A stretch of DNA of 64,000 bases from Reyranella humidisoli (GTDB lineage Bacteria; Pseudomonadota; Alphaproteobacteria; Reyranellales; Reyranellaceae): contig NZ_JAHOPB010000001.1 in assembly GCF_019039055.1 (NCBI RefSeq), positions 2,702,001 to 2,766,000 on the forward strand, written 5' to 3'. Of the stretch, positions 24,919-33,637 are shown piece after piece (the stretch's first letter is position 1; each line of letters starts with the position of its first letter). A model generated the notes under the pieces. That model saw only the letters and a program-made list of their open reading frames with translations. It made no database searches and had not been told where the DNA came from. Both the position numbers and the translations under genes were made by a program.

Positions 24919-26070
24919 CTAGCCAGCAGCGATTGCAACCTCGTTTCCAGCAATATTGAATCGAATGACTGAGATATTAGACCGCTGGAAAGCGGCCGCG
25001 ATGTCAGCAGGAATAGTTTCGCCAGCTGGCAGGACAATATGACGTTTGCACGTGCCGTCTGCGTATCTATCGTACACCATTAGCTGCCCGAGGGCGGAAT
25101 AGAGTTCGGAACGCTCGCAAGTTGGCTTAACCTCATAGAGTTCGATCAATCTCCGCTCCTTGAGAACGCCAAGATCGATGTACCGATTCTTGACCGTGCG
25201 GTCGCCAGGGCGCAGCGATGGGCGGCGCCACTCGTGGAGTGCAGCGACAATGTCTCCATGCCTTGAGACATACTCGAGAGCGTCAATTCGAGCTCGCTTT
25301 GAGCGTCCGGAGAACTCAGCGTAGTAATCCTTGTAGCTTTGCTCAATCTGCTGGAATTCGGTGCTTGCCGTGGCGCCGTTTCTGACTGCCGCTTTGAAGT
25401 CAATGACCTGTTGTACGAAGCGTGCAACATTTGCGCCTACCTTAGGCGAATCAATTCTCGTCACGACTAATCCGAGACGGGGGCCATTCTTGGAGGTGGC
25501 GACTTCAAGTGGCCGAGCGCCAGTTTTCGCCAGGAAAGCGCTGCGACCGATTCCAGGTTGACCGCCGCCGACGCCGCCGTCGTGCATAAGGAGGGTTGCT
25601 CCGCTCAATGCGTCTCTCGCGAAGAATGCTGACACCCGCCTTGAATTTGTATCTGTGGGCACATTTGTTTCTACTGTGATGCCGAGGCTGCCACTCTCAC
25701 GATACTCTCCAAATGGTGTCCAATATCTCTGGACTATACTTTCATTGCTAGGAGATGGATGTCGCGAGCCAAACCAGAATCGGCCATTGTGATTGATGCG
25801 AAGATCGACGCCGCTCGGTCTCCAGCTGATTCTGCGTATCTCACGGTCCGACCAAGACGAGCGCAGCGACTGCTCAAACATTCGCTGCGCTTCGTCTTTC
25901 CCGCCTCGAGATTCAATCTGGATCAACATTCTTAGTCTTCCCTTTTCTCGCGTTTTTTGCCGCTCATTGAAGAGATTCACATCAGGGTAGTGATACAGGT
26001 CCCTTTCCCAAGGCTTCACGCGTTGCGGCGTTCGGTCGGAAGCTACTGTTGGTATTGAGGCAGCGTTCAA
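24919..26070 (-). CDS. Putative PD-(D/E)XK nuclease-like protein in a lower-GC insert
   Basis: 383 residues from a TTG start at 26070 with GGAAGGG just upstream; an ATG about 47 codons in is an alternative. The C-terminal third has DLGVLKERRLIELYEVKP, which fits the D-Xn-E-X-K core of PD-(D/E)XK nucleases, followed by ELYSALGQLMVYDRYA, like the QxxxY helix of that fold. The N-terminal 250 residues are not recognised. Codon use is visibly AT-richer than the neighbours. It lies between the two nitroreductase copies, so it is likely acquired DNA, perhaps a defence gene (inference). Confidence 0.6.
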   Translation of the reverse strand: MNAASIPTVASDRTPQRVKPWERDLYHYPDVNLFNERQKTREKGRLRMLIQIESRGGKDEAQRMFEQSLRSSWSDREIRRISWRPSGVDLRINHNGRFWFGSRHPSPSNESIVQRYWTPFGEYRESGSLGITVETNVPTDTNSRRVSAFFARDALSGATLLMHDGGVGGGQPGIGRSAFLAKTGARPLEVATSKNGPRLGLVVTRIDSPKVGANVARFVQQVIDFKAAVRNGATASTEFQQIEQSYKDYYAEFSGRSKRARIDALEYVSRHGDIVAALHEWRRPSLRPGDRTVKNRYIDLGVLKERRLIELYEVKPTCERSELYSALGQLMVYDRYADGTCKRHIVLPAGETIPADIAAAFQRSNISVIRFNIAGNEVAIAAG

Positions 26071-26107
26071 GGCCCTTCCGGTCGCGTGGCTAAGTGGGCG
26101 CTACTTA

Positions 26108-26124
26108 TTATAGTACAACTATAA
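26108..26124. promoter_or_regulatory. AT-rich inverted repeat at the right end of the insert
   Basis: TTATAG-TACAA-CTATAA is a perfect 6-base inverted repeat with a 5-base loop, just before AAGGAG and the truncated nitroreductase frame and 38 bases upstream of the nuclease-like start on the other strand. It could be an operator for the insert genes or part of the cassette boundary. Confidence 0.35.
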
Positions 26125-26133
26125 GGAGATGAA

Positions 26134-26676
26134 GTGGTCTCGCGTTTGCTGACCGGCGCGCCGTTCGACGAGGTGCGCCGGCGCAACATGGAGGAGATGG
26201 TTGCGGGCAAGCCGTCGAAGCGGGACATCTTCACCCACGGCCCCTACGAGGGCGCCCATCGCGAGCGCCAGGTCGGCGTCGCCAAGCAGCTGTTCGCCGC
26301 CATGGGTATCGCGCGCGACGACAAGGCGATGCGTCAGGACTGGGTGCTGCGCGGCTTCCGCCAGTTCGACGCGCCGGTCTCGCTTGTGCTGACCTACGAC
26401 CGCGTGCTCGATCCCGGCGCCACCTGCCACTTCGACCTGGGGGCGCTGTGCTATGGCATCGTGCTGGCCGCGTGGAACCGCGGCATCGGCGCGGTGGTGA
26501 ACGGCCAGGGCATCGCCCGTTCCGATATCGTGCGCGAAGTCGCCAGCATCCCCGAGGACGAGGCGATCATGACCTGCGTGGCACTCGGCTATCCCGACGA
26601 TTCGTTTCCCGCGAACGCCGTGAAGTCGGAGCGCACGCCGACCGAGCAGTTCGTGCGCTACGTCGGCTTCGACTGA
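26134..26676 (+). pseudogene. Nitroreductase, N-terminally truncated second copy
   Basis: The frame starts at GTG 26134 after AAGGAG and reads MVSRLLTGAPFDEVRRR, joining the nitroreductase sequence at residue 49 of the intact copy. It therefore lacks the RRSTRGF and SSMNSQPW FMN-contact segments and is probably inactive, although it has a good ribosome site. The C-terminal 30 residues differ from the intact copy (DDSFPANAVKSERTPTEQF), so this is not a simple recent duplication of the whole gene. Confidence 0.75.
26147..26580 (+). repeat. Direct repeat within nitroreductase, right copy
   Basis: Right partner of 24014-24447. The junction with unrelated insert DNA is sharp at TGCTGACCGG, where the left copy continues into the N-terminal half of the gene. 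Confidence 0.8.
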
Positions 26677-26753
26677 GGCGGTCGGGCGCTGGCCGGGCAC
26701 CCAATCGGCCCGGTCATTGCAATGAGGGAGCGGCAGGAGAAGGGGACCCGGGC

Positions 26754-27251
26754 ATGCTCACGACGGATACGGCTGTAATGCTCGCCCGCTATGGCGACTG
26801 GGCGGACGGGATCCTCTTCGAAGCCATGCGAGACCTTCCTGGCGACGCCGTCTATCGGTCGCGCCAGACCCTGTTCGGGTCGATGATCGGCACGCTCAAC
26901 CATAACTACCAGGTCGACCTGATCTGGCGTGCCCATCTGCTGGGCGAGAAGCACGGCTTCTCGACGCGGCGCGACCTGCTGCACCCTGACCTCGACTCGC
27001 TGGTCGAGGAGCAGACCGCCATCAACGGGTGGTACATCGATTGGGCGAAAACGCAGACACCTGAAAGCCTCCGCGAGCGAATCAGGTTCAACTTCGTGTC
27101 GGGCAAGGGCGGGGAGATGACTCGCGGCGGGATGTTCCTGCACGTCGTCAACCACAAGACCTACCATCGCGGATGGGTCGCCGAGATGTTCTTCGATTCA
27201 AGCGTAAACCCGCCGGAGACCGATCTCTGCGTCTTTCTCTGTGAAGGCTGA
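26754..27251 (+). CDS. DinB family protein
   Basis: 165 residues of the DinB four-helix bundle: MLARYGDWADGILFEAM, GSMIGTLNHNYQVDLIW and MFLHVVNHKTYHRGWVAEM. The three histidines expected to bind a metal are in TLNHNY, VVNHKTYH and the second helix region. DinB proteins are often thiol-dependent or detoxifying enzymes; no specific substrate is indicated. GGAGAAGGGG precedes the ATG at 26754. It converges with the mbnH gene. Confidence 0.85.
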   Translation: MLTTDTAVMLARYGDWADGILFEAMRDLPGDAVYRSRQTLFGSMIGTLNHNYQVDLIWRAHLLGEKHGFSTRRDLLHPDLDSLVEEQTAINGWYIDWAKTQTPESLRERIRFNFVSGKGGEMTRGGMFLHVVNHKTYHRGWVAEMFFDSSVNPPETDLCVFLCEG

Positions 27252-27256
27252 GGACT

Positions 27257-28369
<1,113 letters not shown>

Positions 28370-28372
28370 TGC

Positions 28373-29272
28373 TTACTTCTTCACGCGGAAGAACTTCTGC
28401 TGCGCCGGCTGGCCCGCGAAGACCAGGCCGAAATTGCGCAGCAGCGGATTGCAGTCCCCGTCGGTCGGCGTCGACATGCAGCCGGCCGGGCTCTCGGCCT
28501 GGTTGGTGTCGACGTCGACGCCTTCGAGCACCGACTTCAGGTCGGCCAGCACCACATCCTTTTCGGGATCGAACGAGCTGAACTCGATCGTCGGCCGGTT
28601 CGGGTTGCCGCAGTTGGCCGGCGCCTTGTTCGTTCCCTCGGCGGCGCACATCGTGCTGCCGAGATGGATGGCGAAGCCCAGGCGGTTGCTGGCGGCCCGG
28701 TCGCCGAAGCGCGGCATGTCGCCCGGCTTGATGTCCTGCGGACGGCCTTTGGTCGACAGGTCGACGCGCAGGAACTTGTAGCCGGCCTGCCAGTTCCAGA
28801 AGAGCGAGGTGAGGTTGAGCGGCGAGGGCGCGATCGTGGCGTCCGCGTGATTGAGCTCGAACGGCACGCCCAGGGTGAAGCGCAGGCCGCGATAGGTCCC
28901 CGCCGGCACGGTGCCGGCGACGATGTCGCGCGTCTCCTGCGTGCCCGTGAGGCAGGGGCCCGTCCGGTTCTCGAAGTCGAGCAGCGCCACGTCGCGATGC
29001 TGCCAGCGTTCGTCCTGGTCGAGCTTCACCGGCACGGCCTTGCCGGCCGCGTCGATCAGCTCGACGCCCGAGACGTAGAAGCGGAAGTCAGACGGCGTGA
29101 CCTTCGAGGCGGTCGTTCCGATCCCCTCATAGCTGTTGCCGCAGGTGAAAGGCTGGTCGCCGATCACGGCGGCAAAGCGGATCGACACCTTACGATCCTG
29201 CTGCGCCACGGCCGTCTGCGTAAGAAGCGCCATTGCGACGAATGTCGCGAGCGCGATGCCGGACTTGTTCAT
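28373..29272 (-). CDS. mbnP: MbnP family copper-binding periplasmic protein
   Basis: 299 residues with a signal peptide (LATFVAMALLTQTAVAQ). The MbnP pattern is visible: VSIRFAAVIGDQPFTCG, DFRFYVSGVELID, and the conserved FWNWQAGYKFLRVDL, with Trp at 159 and 161 as candidates for kynurenine formation; the family also has paired Cys (C44, C107 and later ones). MbnP binds copper near the modified Trp. The gene overlaps the preceding membrane protein gene by four bases (ATGA) and is directly followed by mbnH. Confidence 0.88.
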   Translation of the reverse strand: MNKSGIALATFVAMALLTQTAVAQQDRKVSIRFAAVIGDQPFTCGNSYEGIGTTASKVTPSDFRFYVSGVELIDAAGKAVPVKLDQDERWQHRDVALLDFENRTGPCLTGTQETRDIVAGTVPAGTYRGLRFTLGVPFELNHADATIAPSPLNLTSLFWNWQAGYKFLRVDLSTKGRPQDIKPGDMPRFGDRAASNRLGFAIHLGSTMCAAEGTNKAPANCGNPNRPTIEFSSFDPEKDVVLADLKSVLEGVDVDTNQAESPAGCMSTPTDGDCNPLLRNFGLVFAGQPAQQKFFRVKK

Positions 29273-29835
29273 TCGTGTTCTCCCTTTGTTGAATTCTCTG
29301 CGTTCTGCGTCTCGCTGAAGTCGACCATCAGAACGAGGATCATCGCGCCCAGACCCAGCAGCGTGATCGGCGTCGCGAACTCGACATTGGCGAGGTTGGC
29401 GGCGATCACGCCCAGCGCGGCGAGGTTGGCGAGGCCCAGCGGCGTGAACAGCCGGGTGCCGATCGCCGAGGCGGCGCGGCCGAACAGATCGGCCGCAACC
29501 ATCAGGGCAAAGCGCAGCATCAGCCCTGGAAACCGCAGCGCCCGCGCCAGCGGCGAGAGGAGCGCGCCGAGCCCGTCGAAGAAGCGTTGCGCCATGGCGA
29601 TGGCCGAACCCGAGAGCTGGGTCCAGACGAAGCGGAGCATGCCGTTGGGGCGTGCCAGCCATCCGGCCATCGCTCGCATTGCGAGCGGCAGTACCGCCAG
29701 CACGATGCCGATAACCACGCCGCCCTTGATGCCGCGCGTGCCGTCGGCCAGTCCGCCGATCGCAGCGCAAAGCGCGACGTTCGCGGCGGCGGCGATGCCG
29801 AAGGCACCGCCGGACCGGTCGAGGAAGCTTCTCAT
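29269..29835 (-). CDS. Membrane protein of unknown function in the copper operon
   Basis: 188 residues with four to five hydrophobic segments (AFGIAAAANVALCAAIGG, GVVIGIVLAVLPLAMRAM, LGLANLAALGVIAANLANV, ITLLGLGAMILVLMVDF) and no recognised domain. ATG 29835 is preferred (GAGG nine bases upstream); ATG 29844 is possible. It overlaps mbnP and lies between it and the PCuAC gene, so it very probably works with them. A permease or assembly helper for MbnP/MbnH is possible but speculative. Confidence 0.6.
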   Translation of the reverse strand: MRSFLDRSGGAFGIAAAANVALCAAIGGLADGTRGIKGGVVIGIVLAVLPLAMRAMAGWLARPNGMLRFVWTQLSGSAIAMAQRFFDGLGALLSPLARALRFPGLMLRFALMVAADLFGRAASAIGTRLFTPLGLANLAALGVIAANLANVEFATPITLLGLGAMILVLMVDFSETQNAENSTKGEHE

Positions 29836-29846
29836 GGGTTCCATCC

Positions 29847-30314
29847 TCAATGTTTGGACGAGGCGGCGCCGAGGGCCTCGATCTTGAGTTCGACGTCGAT
29901 GCTGCCGGCCTTCTCGAAGACCAGCGTGACGGGCGCCTTGCCGCCCTGCGCGAGCGGGGCCTTCAGCTCCATGAACATGATGTGGTAGCCGCCGGGCTTC
30001 AGCGTCACCGTCGCGCCGGGCGGGATCTCGATGCCGCCATCGACCTCGCGCATGCGCATGACGCTGCCGTCCATCTTCATCTCGTGGACCTCGACCTTCA
30101 GCGAGACCGGGCTGCGGGCGGCGATCAGCCGGTCGGGCGTGGTGCCCTTGTTGGTGATGGTGAGGAAGCCGCCGCCCGTTTTGGCGGTCGGCGCGGTGGC
30201 GCGCGTCCACGGATGTTCGATCTCCAGCGCGCCGATCTTGTAGTCGTGCGCGGCGGCCGGGAGACCGAACAGGAGGGCCGGCAGGGCGGCGAGGAAGAGT
30301 CTGCGTTGGGTCAT
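29847..30314 (-). CDS. PCuAC family periplasmic copper chaperone
   Basis: 155 residues with a signal peptide (ALPALLFGLPAAAH). The copper site H(M)-X10-M-X21-HXM is seen as H77 with M79, M88, and H111-I-M113 (VHEMKM, RMREVDGG, GGYHIMFM). PCuAC binds Cu(I) and often delivers it to cytochrome oxidase or receives it in the periplasm. Its place in an operon with a TonB receptor and MbnP/MbnH fits copper handling after import. Confidence 0.92.
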   Translation of the reverse strand: MTQRRLFLAALPALLFGLPAAAHDYKIGALEIEHPWTRATAPTAKTGGGFLTITNKGTTPDRLIAARSPVSLKVEVHEMKMDGSVMRMREVDGGIEIPPGATVTLKPGGYHIMFMELKAPLAQGGKAPVTLVFEKAGSIDVELKIEALGAASSKH

Positions 30315-30331
30315 GTCGATGGTCCTTTCTT

Positions 30332-31693
30332 TCACGGGGTAATGGGACGACGGTGGGAGAACAGCTTCTCGAGGCCGATCAGCAGCAGGACGGAGGCGCC
30401 GAAGATCGGCATGAGCACGCACATGGCGGTCGCGGCGACGATCATGCCGCGCGGCCAGCGCAGCTCGACCTTGCGCGGGACGCCGAGGCTGCGGGCAGGA
30501 CGGCGCAGCCACCAGGAGGCGATGCCGCTGACGGTGAGCCACACCAGCGACAGTGCGAAGGCGGTGTTGAGCCAGAGGTTCCAGGCACCGAAGTCGCCCT
30601 GGTGGACGTGGATGCCGAAGCCGACCATGCGCGGGATCAGCGGCTGGTCCGAGCGCAGCGTGTCGCGCGTCACCTGGCCGGTCTTCGGATCGGCCAGCAG
30701 GACGCGATCGGCGGACGGCGGGCCGTCGCGGTTGGAGAGATAGAGCGGTGCGCCGGGCCACGGCGCGAGACGCACGCTCAGGCTCTGGGTGAAGCCGCGG
30801 CGGCGTGCCTCGGCCGCGATCTCGTCGACCGGTCCGCTGATTGAGGCCATCTGCGCCGCCGGTGCACCGCCCGGCGAGAAGCCCGCGGTGCTCTTCTGGC
30901 CGGTCGCCGCCTGCACGCGCGAGAGAACCTCGCCGCCCCAGAACGAGGTCCAGGGCAGGGCGCTCACGAGGAAGAACAGGAAGATCGCCGAGAACAGCAC
31001 GGCGACCGTGGCGTGCAGGTCGCGCATCATGAGGCGCGGACCGCGGTCGAAGCGCGGCCACAGCGAGGCGAGGAAGCCGCGATGGCGCGGCCACCAGAGG
31101 TAAAGACCGGACACGATCATGAAGATCGCCCAGCCGTCCGCCAGTTCGAGCAGCCAGCTTCCCGGCTTGCCCAGCGGCCAGCCGCCATGCAGCGCCCGCG
31201 ACAGGCCGGGCAGCCATTCGACGCTGGACAGCGAGCCCAGCACCTTCGCATCGCGCGGATCGACGAAGATCGGATAGGGGAGTCCCTGCTCGTCGAGCAG
31301 GATCACCGTCGTGCTGCGGCCGGGATCGTTCGGCAGGATGATCTCCTGCACCGGCGGGCCGCGATCGGGCGCGGCATGCTGCGCGTGGCCGCCGCCGCCA
31401 TGGCCGTGGCCGCCGGAATGCCGGGCAGTATAGGTCTTCGGCGCGGCCGCCAGCGCCGCCGCCAGCTGGGCGCTGGGCGGAGTCGCTTCGGGGGCGGGCG
31501 TCACGAAACGCAGCTCGGGATGGCGGTTGTCGATCCACCATTCGGCCCAGAGGTAGAGCGTGCCGGTCGTGCTCTGCCATAGCACGAAGGGGATCACGAG
31601 CAGTGCGGCCAGGAAGTGCCAGCGCCACAGCGTGGCATAGAGGCGAAGCCGCGACGGCGGCGCGTCGGCGTCGGTGTTGTGCATCGTGGTCAT
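30332..31693 (-). CDS. PepSY-associated TM protein
   Basis: 453 residues: a first membrane segment (FLAALLVIPFVLWQS), a periplasmic loop with a His/Gly-rich stretch (ARHSGGHGHGGGGHAQH, about 95-112), then WLPGLSRALHGGWPLG and paired membrane helices, a second long periplasmic loop and C-terminal helices. PepSY_TM proteins are linked to TonB-dependent metal uptake and may reduce the metal. The His-rich loop suggests a metal-binding site and is unusual for the family. Its ATG overlaps the exbD stop. Confidence 0.85.
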   Translation of the reverse strand: MTTMHNTDADAPPSRLRLYATLWRWHFLAALLVIPFVLWQSTTGTLYLWAEWWIDNRHPELRFVTPAPEATPPSAQLAAALAAAPKTYTARHSGGHGHGGGGHAQHAAPDRGPPVQEIILPNDPGRSTTVILLDEQGLPYPIFVDPRDAKVLGSLSSVEWLPGLSRALHGGWPLGKPGSWLLELADGWAIFMIVSGLYLWWPRHRGFLASLWPRFDRGPRLMMRDLHATVAVLFSAIFLFFLVSALPWTSFWGGEVLSRVQAATGQKSTAGFSPGGAPAAQMASISGPVDEIAAEARRRGFTQSLSVRLAPWPGAPLYLSNRDGPPSADRVLLADPKTGQVTRDTLRSDQPLIPRMVGFGIHVHQGDFGAWNLWLNTAFALSLVWLTVSGIASWWLRRPARSLGVPRKVELRWPRGMIVAATAMCVLMPIFGASVLLLIGLEKLFSHRRPITP

Positions 31694-32106
31694 CGGACGG
31701 GCTCGCTGACGAAAGCGATCCTGGAGAGACCGCCCTTGGAGGCGTCGGCCAGTGTCTCCATCACGTAGCGGTAGGGCACGGTCGCGTCGGCGCGAAGATA
31801 GACCTCCGGCTGTGGCCGCTTGCGGCCGGCCTCGGCGAACTTCTCCAGCGCATCGTCGCGGGTCAGCCGCTCGCCGCCCCAGTACAGGGCGCCCTGCGCG
31901 TCGATCGCGAACTCGATCTTCTCCGGTTTCTGCAGGTCGGCGTTGGCGGTCGCCTTGGGCAGGTCGAGCTTGACCACGTTGGTGAGCAGCGGCGCGGTCA
32001 CGATGAAGATGACCAGCAGCACCAGCACCACGTCGATCAGCGGCACCATGTTGATCTCGGCCATCGGCTGGGACGAGGTCTTGCGTTCGAAACTTCCGAA
32101 AGCCAT
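31690..32106 (-). CDS. exbD: ExbD/TolR biopolymer transport protein
   Basis: 138 residues with one N-terminal membrane segment, PLIDVVLVLLVIFIVTAPLL, that carries the essential Asp (LIDV), and a periplasmic domain ending RIAFVSEPVR. With ExbB and TonB it couples the proton motive force to the outer membrane receptor. The stop overlaps the PepSY gene start by four bases. Confidence 0.93.
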   Translation of the reverse strand: MAFGSFERKTSSQPMAEINMVPLIDVVLVLLVIFIVTAPLLTNVVKLDLPKATANADLQKPEKIEFAIDAQGALYWGGERLTRDDALEKFAEAGRKRPQPEVYLRADATVPYRYVMETLADASKGGLSRIAFVSEPVR

Positions 32107-32117
32107 GACCCGCGCCC

Positions 32118-32846
32118 TCAGTTCACGGCCGCAAGCGGCACGCCCGGCTTGCGGCCGGCCTGCAGCGCACGGCCCATCGACAGGAAGGTCAGCAACTCGA
32201 AGGCGAAGGCGTCGAGCCTGGCCGTCAGCACGCGGTTGGAGCGGGTCAGCCAGTTGTAGCCCATCACCGCCGGCAGGGCGACGGCGAGGCCGATGCCGGT
32301 CATGATCAGCGCCTCGCCGACCGGACCGGCCACCTTGTCGAGCATGCCCGAGCCCGACATGCCGATGGCGATCAGCGCGTGATAGATGCCCCAGACCGTG
32401 CCGAACAGGCCGACGAACGGCGCGGTCGCGCCGATGGTCGCCAGCATGGTGAGGCCGTTCTCCAGCGACGTCGTCTCCTCGTCGAGCACCTTCTTGATGG
32501 TGCGCGTCAGGAACTCGGTCTCGCTGCCGGCCTCCTCGAGCTTGGCCGCGCCGAACCTGGCGTGATGCGCCTGGGCGTGCAGCGAATGCGCCGTGAGATG
32601 GCCGAACGGCTCGCGTACGCCCTGTCGACCGAGTTCGTTCTGCACCTGCTCGAGCGACGTGGCGCTCCAGAAGAAGTTCAGGAACCTGCGACTGCGTTCC
32701 TGGCGGATGACCTGCCCGATCCCCTTGTAGATGATCAGGTACCACGAGATCGCCGACATCAACGTCAGCACGCCCAGCAGGACCTTCGCGACGATGTCGG
32801 CCTGCGCGAGGAAATGGCCGAAGCCCAAACTCGATGCGTCGCCCAT
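32118..32846 (-). CDS. exbB: ExbB/TolQ/MotA family proton channel
   Basis: 242 residues with three membrane helices: VLLGVLTLMSAISWYLII, then the conserved block NGLTMLATIGATAPFVGLFGTVWGIY and IGLAVALPAVMGYNWL. These are the family hallmarks. It lies between tonB and exbD with 11-base gaps on both sides. Confidence 0.93.
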   Translation of the reverse strand: MGDASSLGFGHFLAQADIVAKVLLGVLTLMSAISWYLIIYKGIGQVIRQERSRRFLNFFWSATSLEQVQNELGRQGVREPFGHLTAHSLHAQAHHARFGAAKLEEAGSETEFLTRTIKKVLDEETTSLENGLTMLATIGATAPFVGLFGTVWGIYHALIAIGMSGSGMLDKVAGPVGEALIMTGIGLAVALPAVMGYNWLTRSNRVLTARLDAFAFELLTFLSMGRALQAGRKPGVPLAAVN

Positions 32847-32857
32847 GCGTTACGCTC

Positions 32858-33628
32858 CTACTGCAACGTGAACTTGATCGGGACGTGGACCCACACGGGC
32901 TGCGCGCGGCCGCCCTCGGCATAGGCCCGGAACTGCGCGGCGCGCACGGCGCTCACCGCCGCCTCGTCGAGTGCGGCATGGCCAGACGAGGCCTGCAGCG
33001 ACACCTGAGAGGGACGCCCAGCGATGTCGACGAACGCGCGGACCATCGCTGTTCCCTGTTCGCCCGCGCGGCGGGAGCGCGACGGGTAGACGGGACTGGG
33101 TGCGACCAGCCAACCCAACTGCGAGACCTGCACCGTGCGCGGCGCCGTGGACGCAGCAGCCGCAGCCTGCTGTGGCTGGCTGTCGACCGGTGCGGCCGGC
33201 GTGGCCGGGCGTGGCGCGGCCTTCTGCACGGGACGCGGTTCGGGCGGCTTCGGCTTGACCACCGGCGGCGGAATCACCGGTTCGGGCAATTCGGGTGGTG
33301 GGGGAATATCGATCTTCGCCACTGGGAATTCGGGCGGCGGCAGGTCGGGCGGCGGTGGCTCGACGATCGCAGCGAGCTCCGGAGGCGGCGGCGTCAGCTC
33401 CACCGGCGGCGGCGGTTCCGCAGTCTCGATCTCGGGCTGCGCCGGCCCTTCCGGCGCCACCATCCGGACTTCCATCGGCGCCACGTCGCCCACGACCAGG
33501 CGCGCGGGCTCGACGCGGGCGAGCGCCCAGGCGCCGCCCGCGTGCAGGAGGATCACGACCGCCAGGATCGTGCGCTTCACCGCCGGCGACAGCGGTTCGG
33601 GCAGATCCTGGCGCTGCAGGTTCGTCAC
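32858..33628 (-). CDS. tonB: TonB energy transducer
   Basis: 256 residues: a membrane anchor (AVVILLHAGGAWALARV), a long Pro-rich spacer (about 70-135, with many PPPP runs and PKPPEPRP), and a C-terminal TonB domain starting at VAPSPVYPSRSRRAGEQGT with MVRAFVDIAGRPSQVSLQ. It links ExbB/ExbD to the receptor encoded nine bases upstream. A dedicated tonB inside an uptake operon implies the system has its own energy supply. Confidence 0.92.
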   Translation of the reverse strand: MTNLQRQDLPEPLSPAVKRTILAVVILLHAGGAWALARVEPARLVVGDVAPMEVRMVAPEGPAQPEIETAEPPPPVELTPPPPELAAIVEPPPPDLPPPEFPVAKIDIPPPPELPEPVIPPPVVKPKPPEPRPVQKAAPRPATPAAPVDSQPQQAAAAASTAPRTVQVSQLGWLVAPSPVYPSRSRRAGEQGTAMVRAFVDIAGRPSQVSLQASSGHAALDEAAVSAVRAAQFRAYAEGGRAQPVWVHVPIKFTLQ

Positions 33629-33637
33629 GTGGACGTC

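Noticed and set aside
24014..26676. Insertion sequence or integron cassette around the nuclease-like gene
   Set aside because: No transposase, integrase, terminal inverted repeats or attC-like structure was found; only the nitroreductase direct repeat is present.
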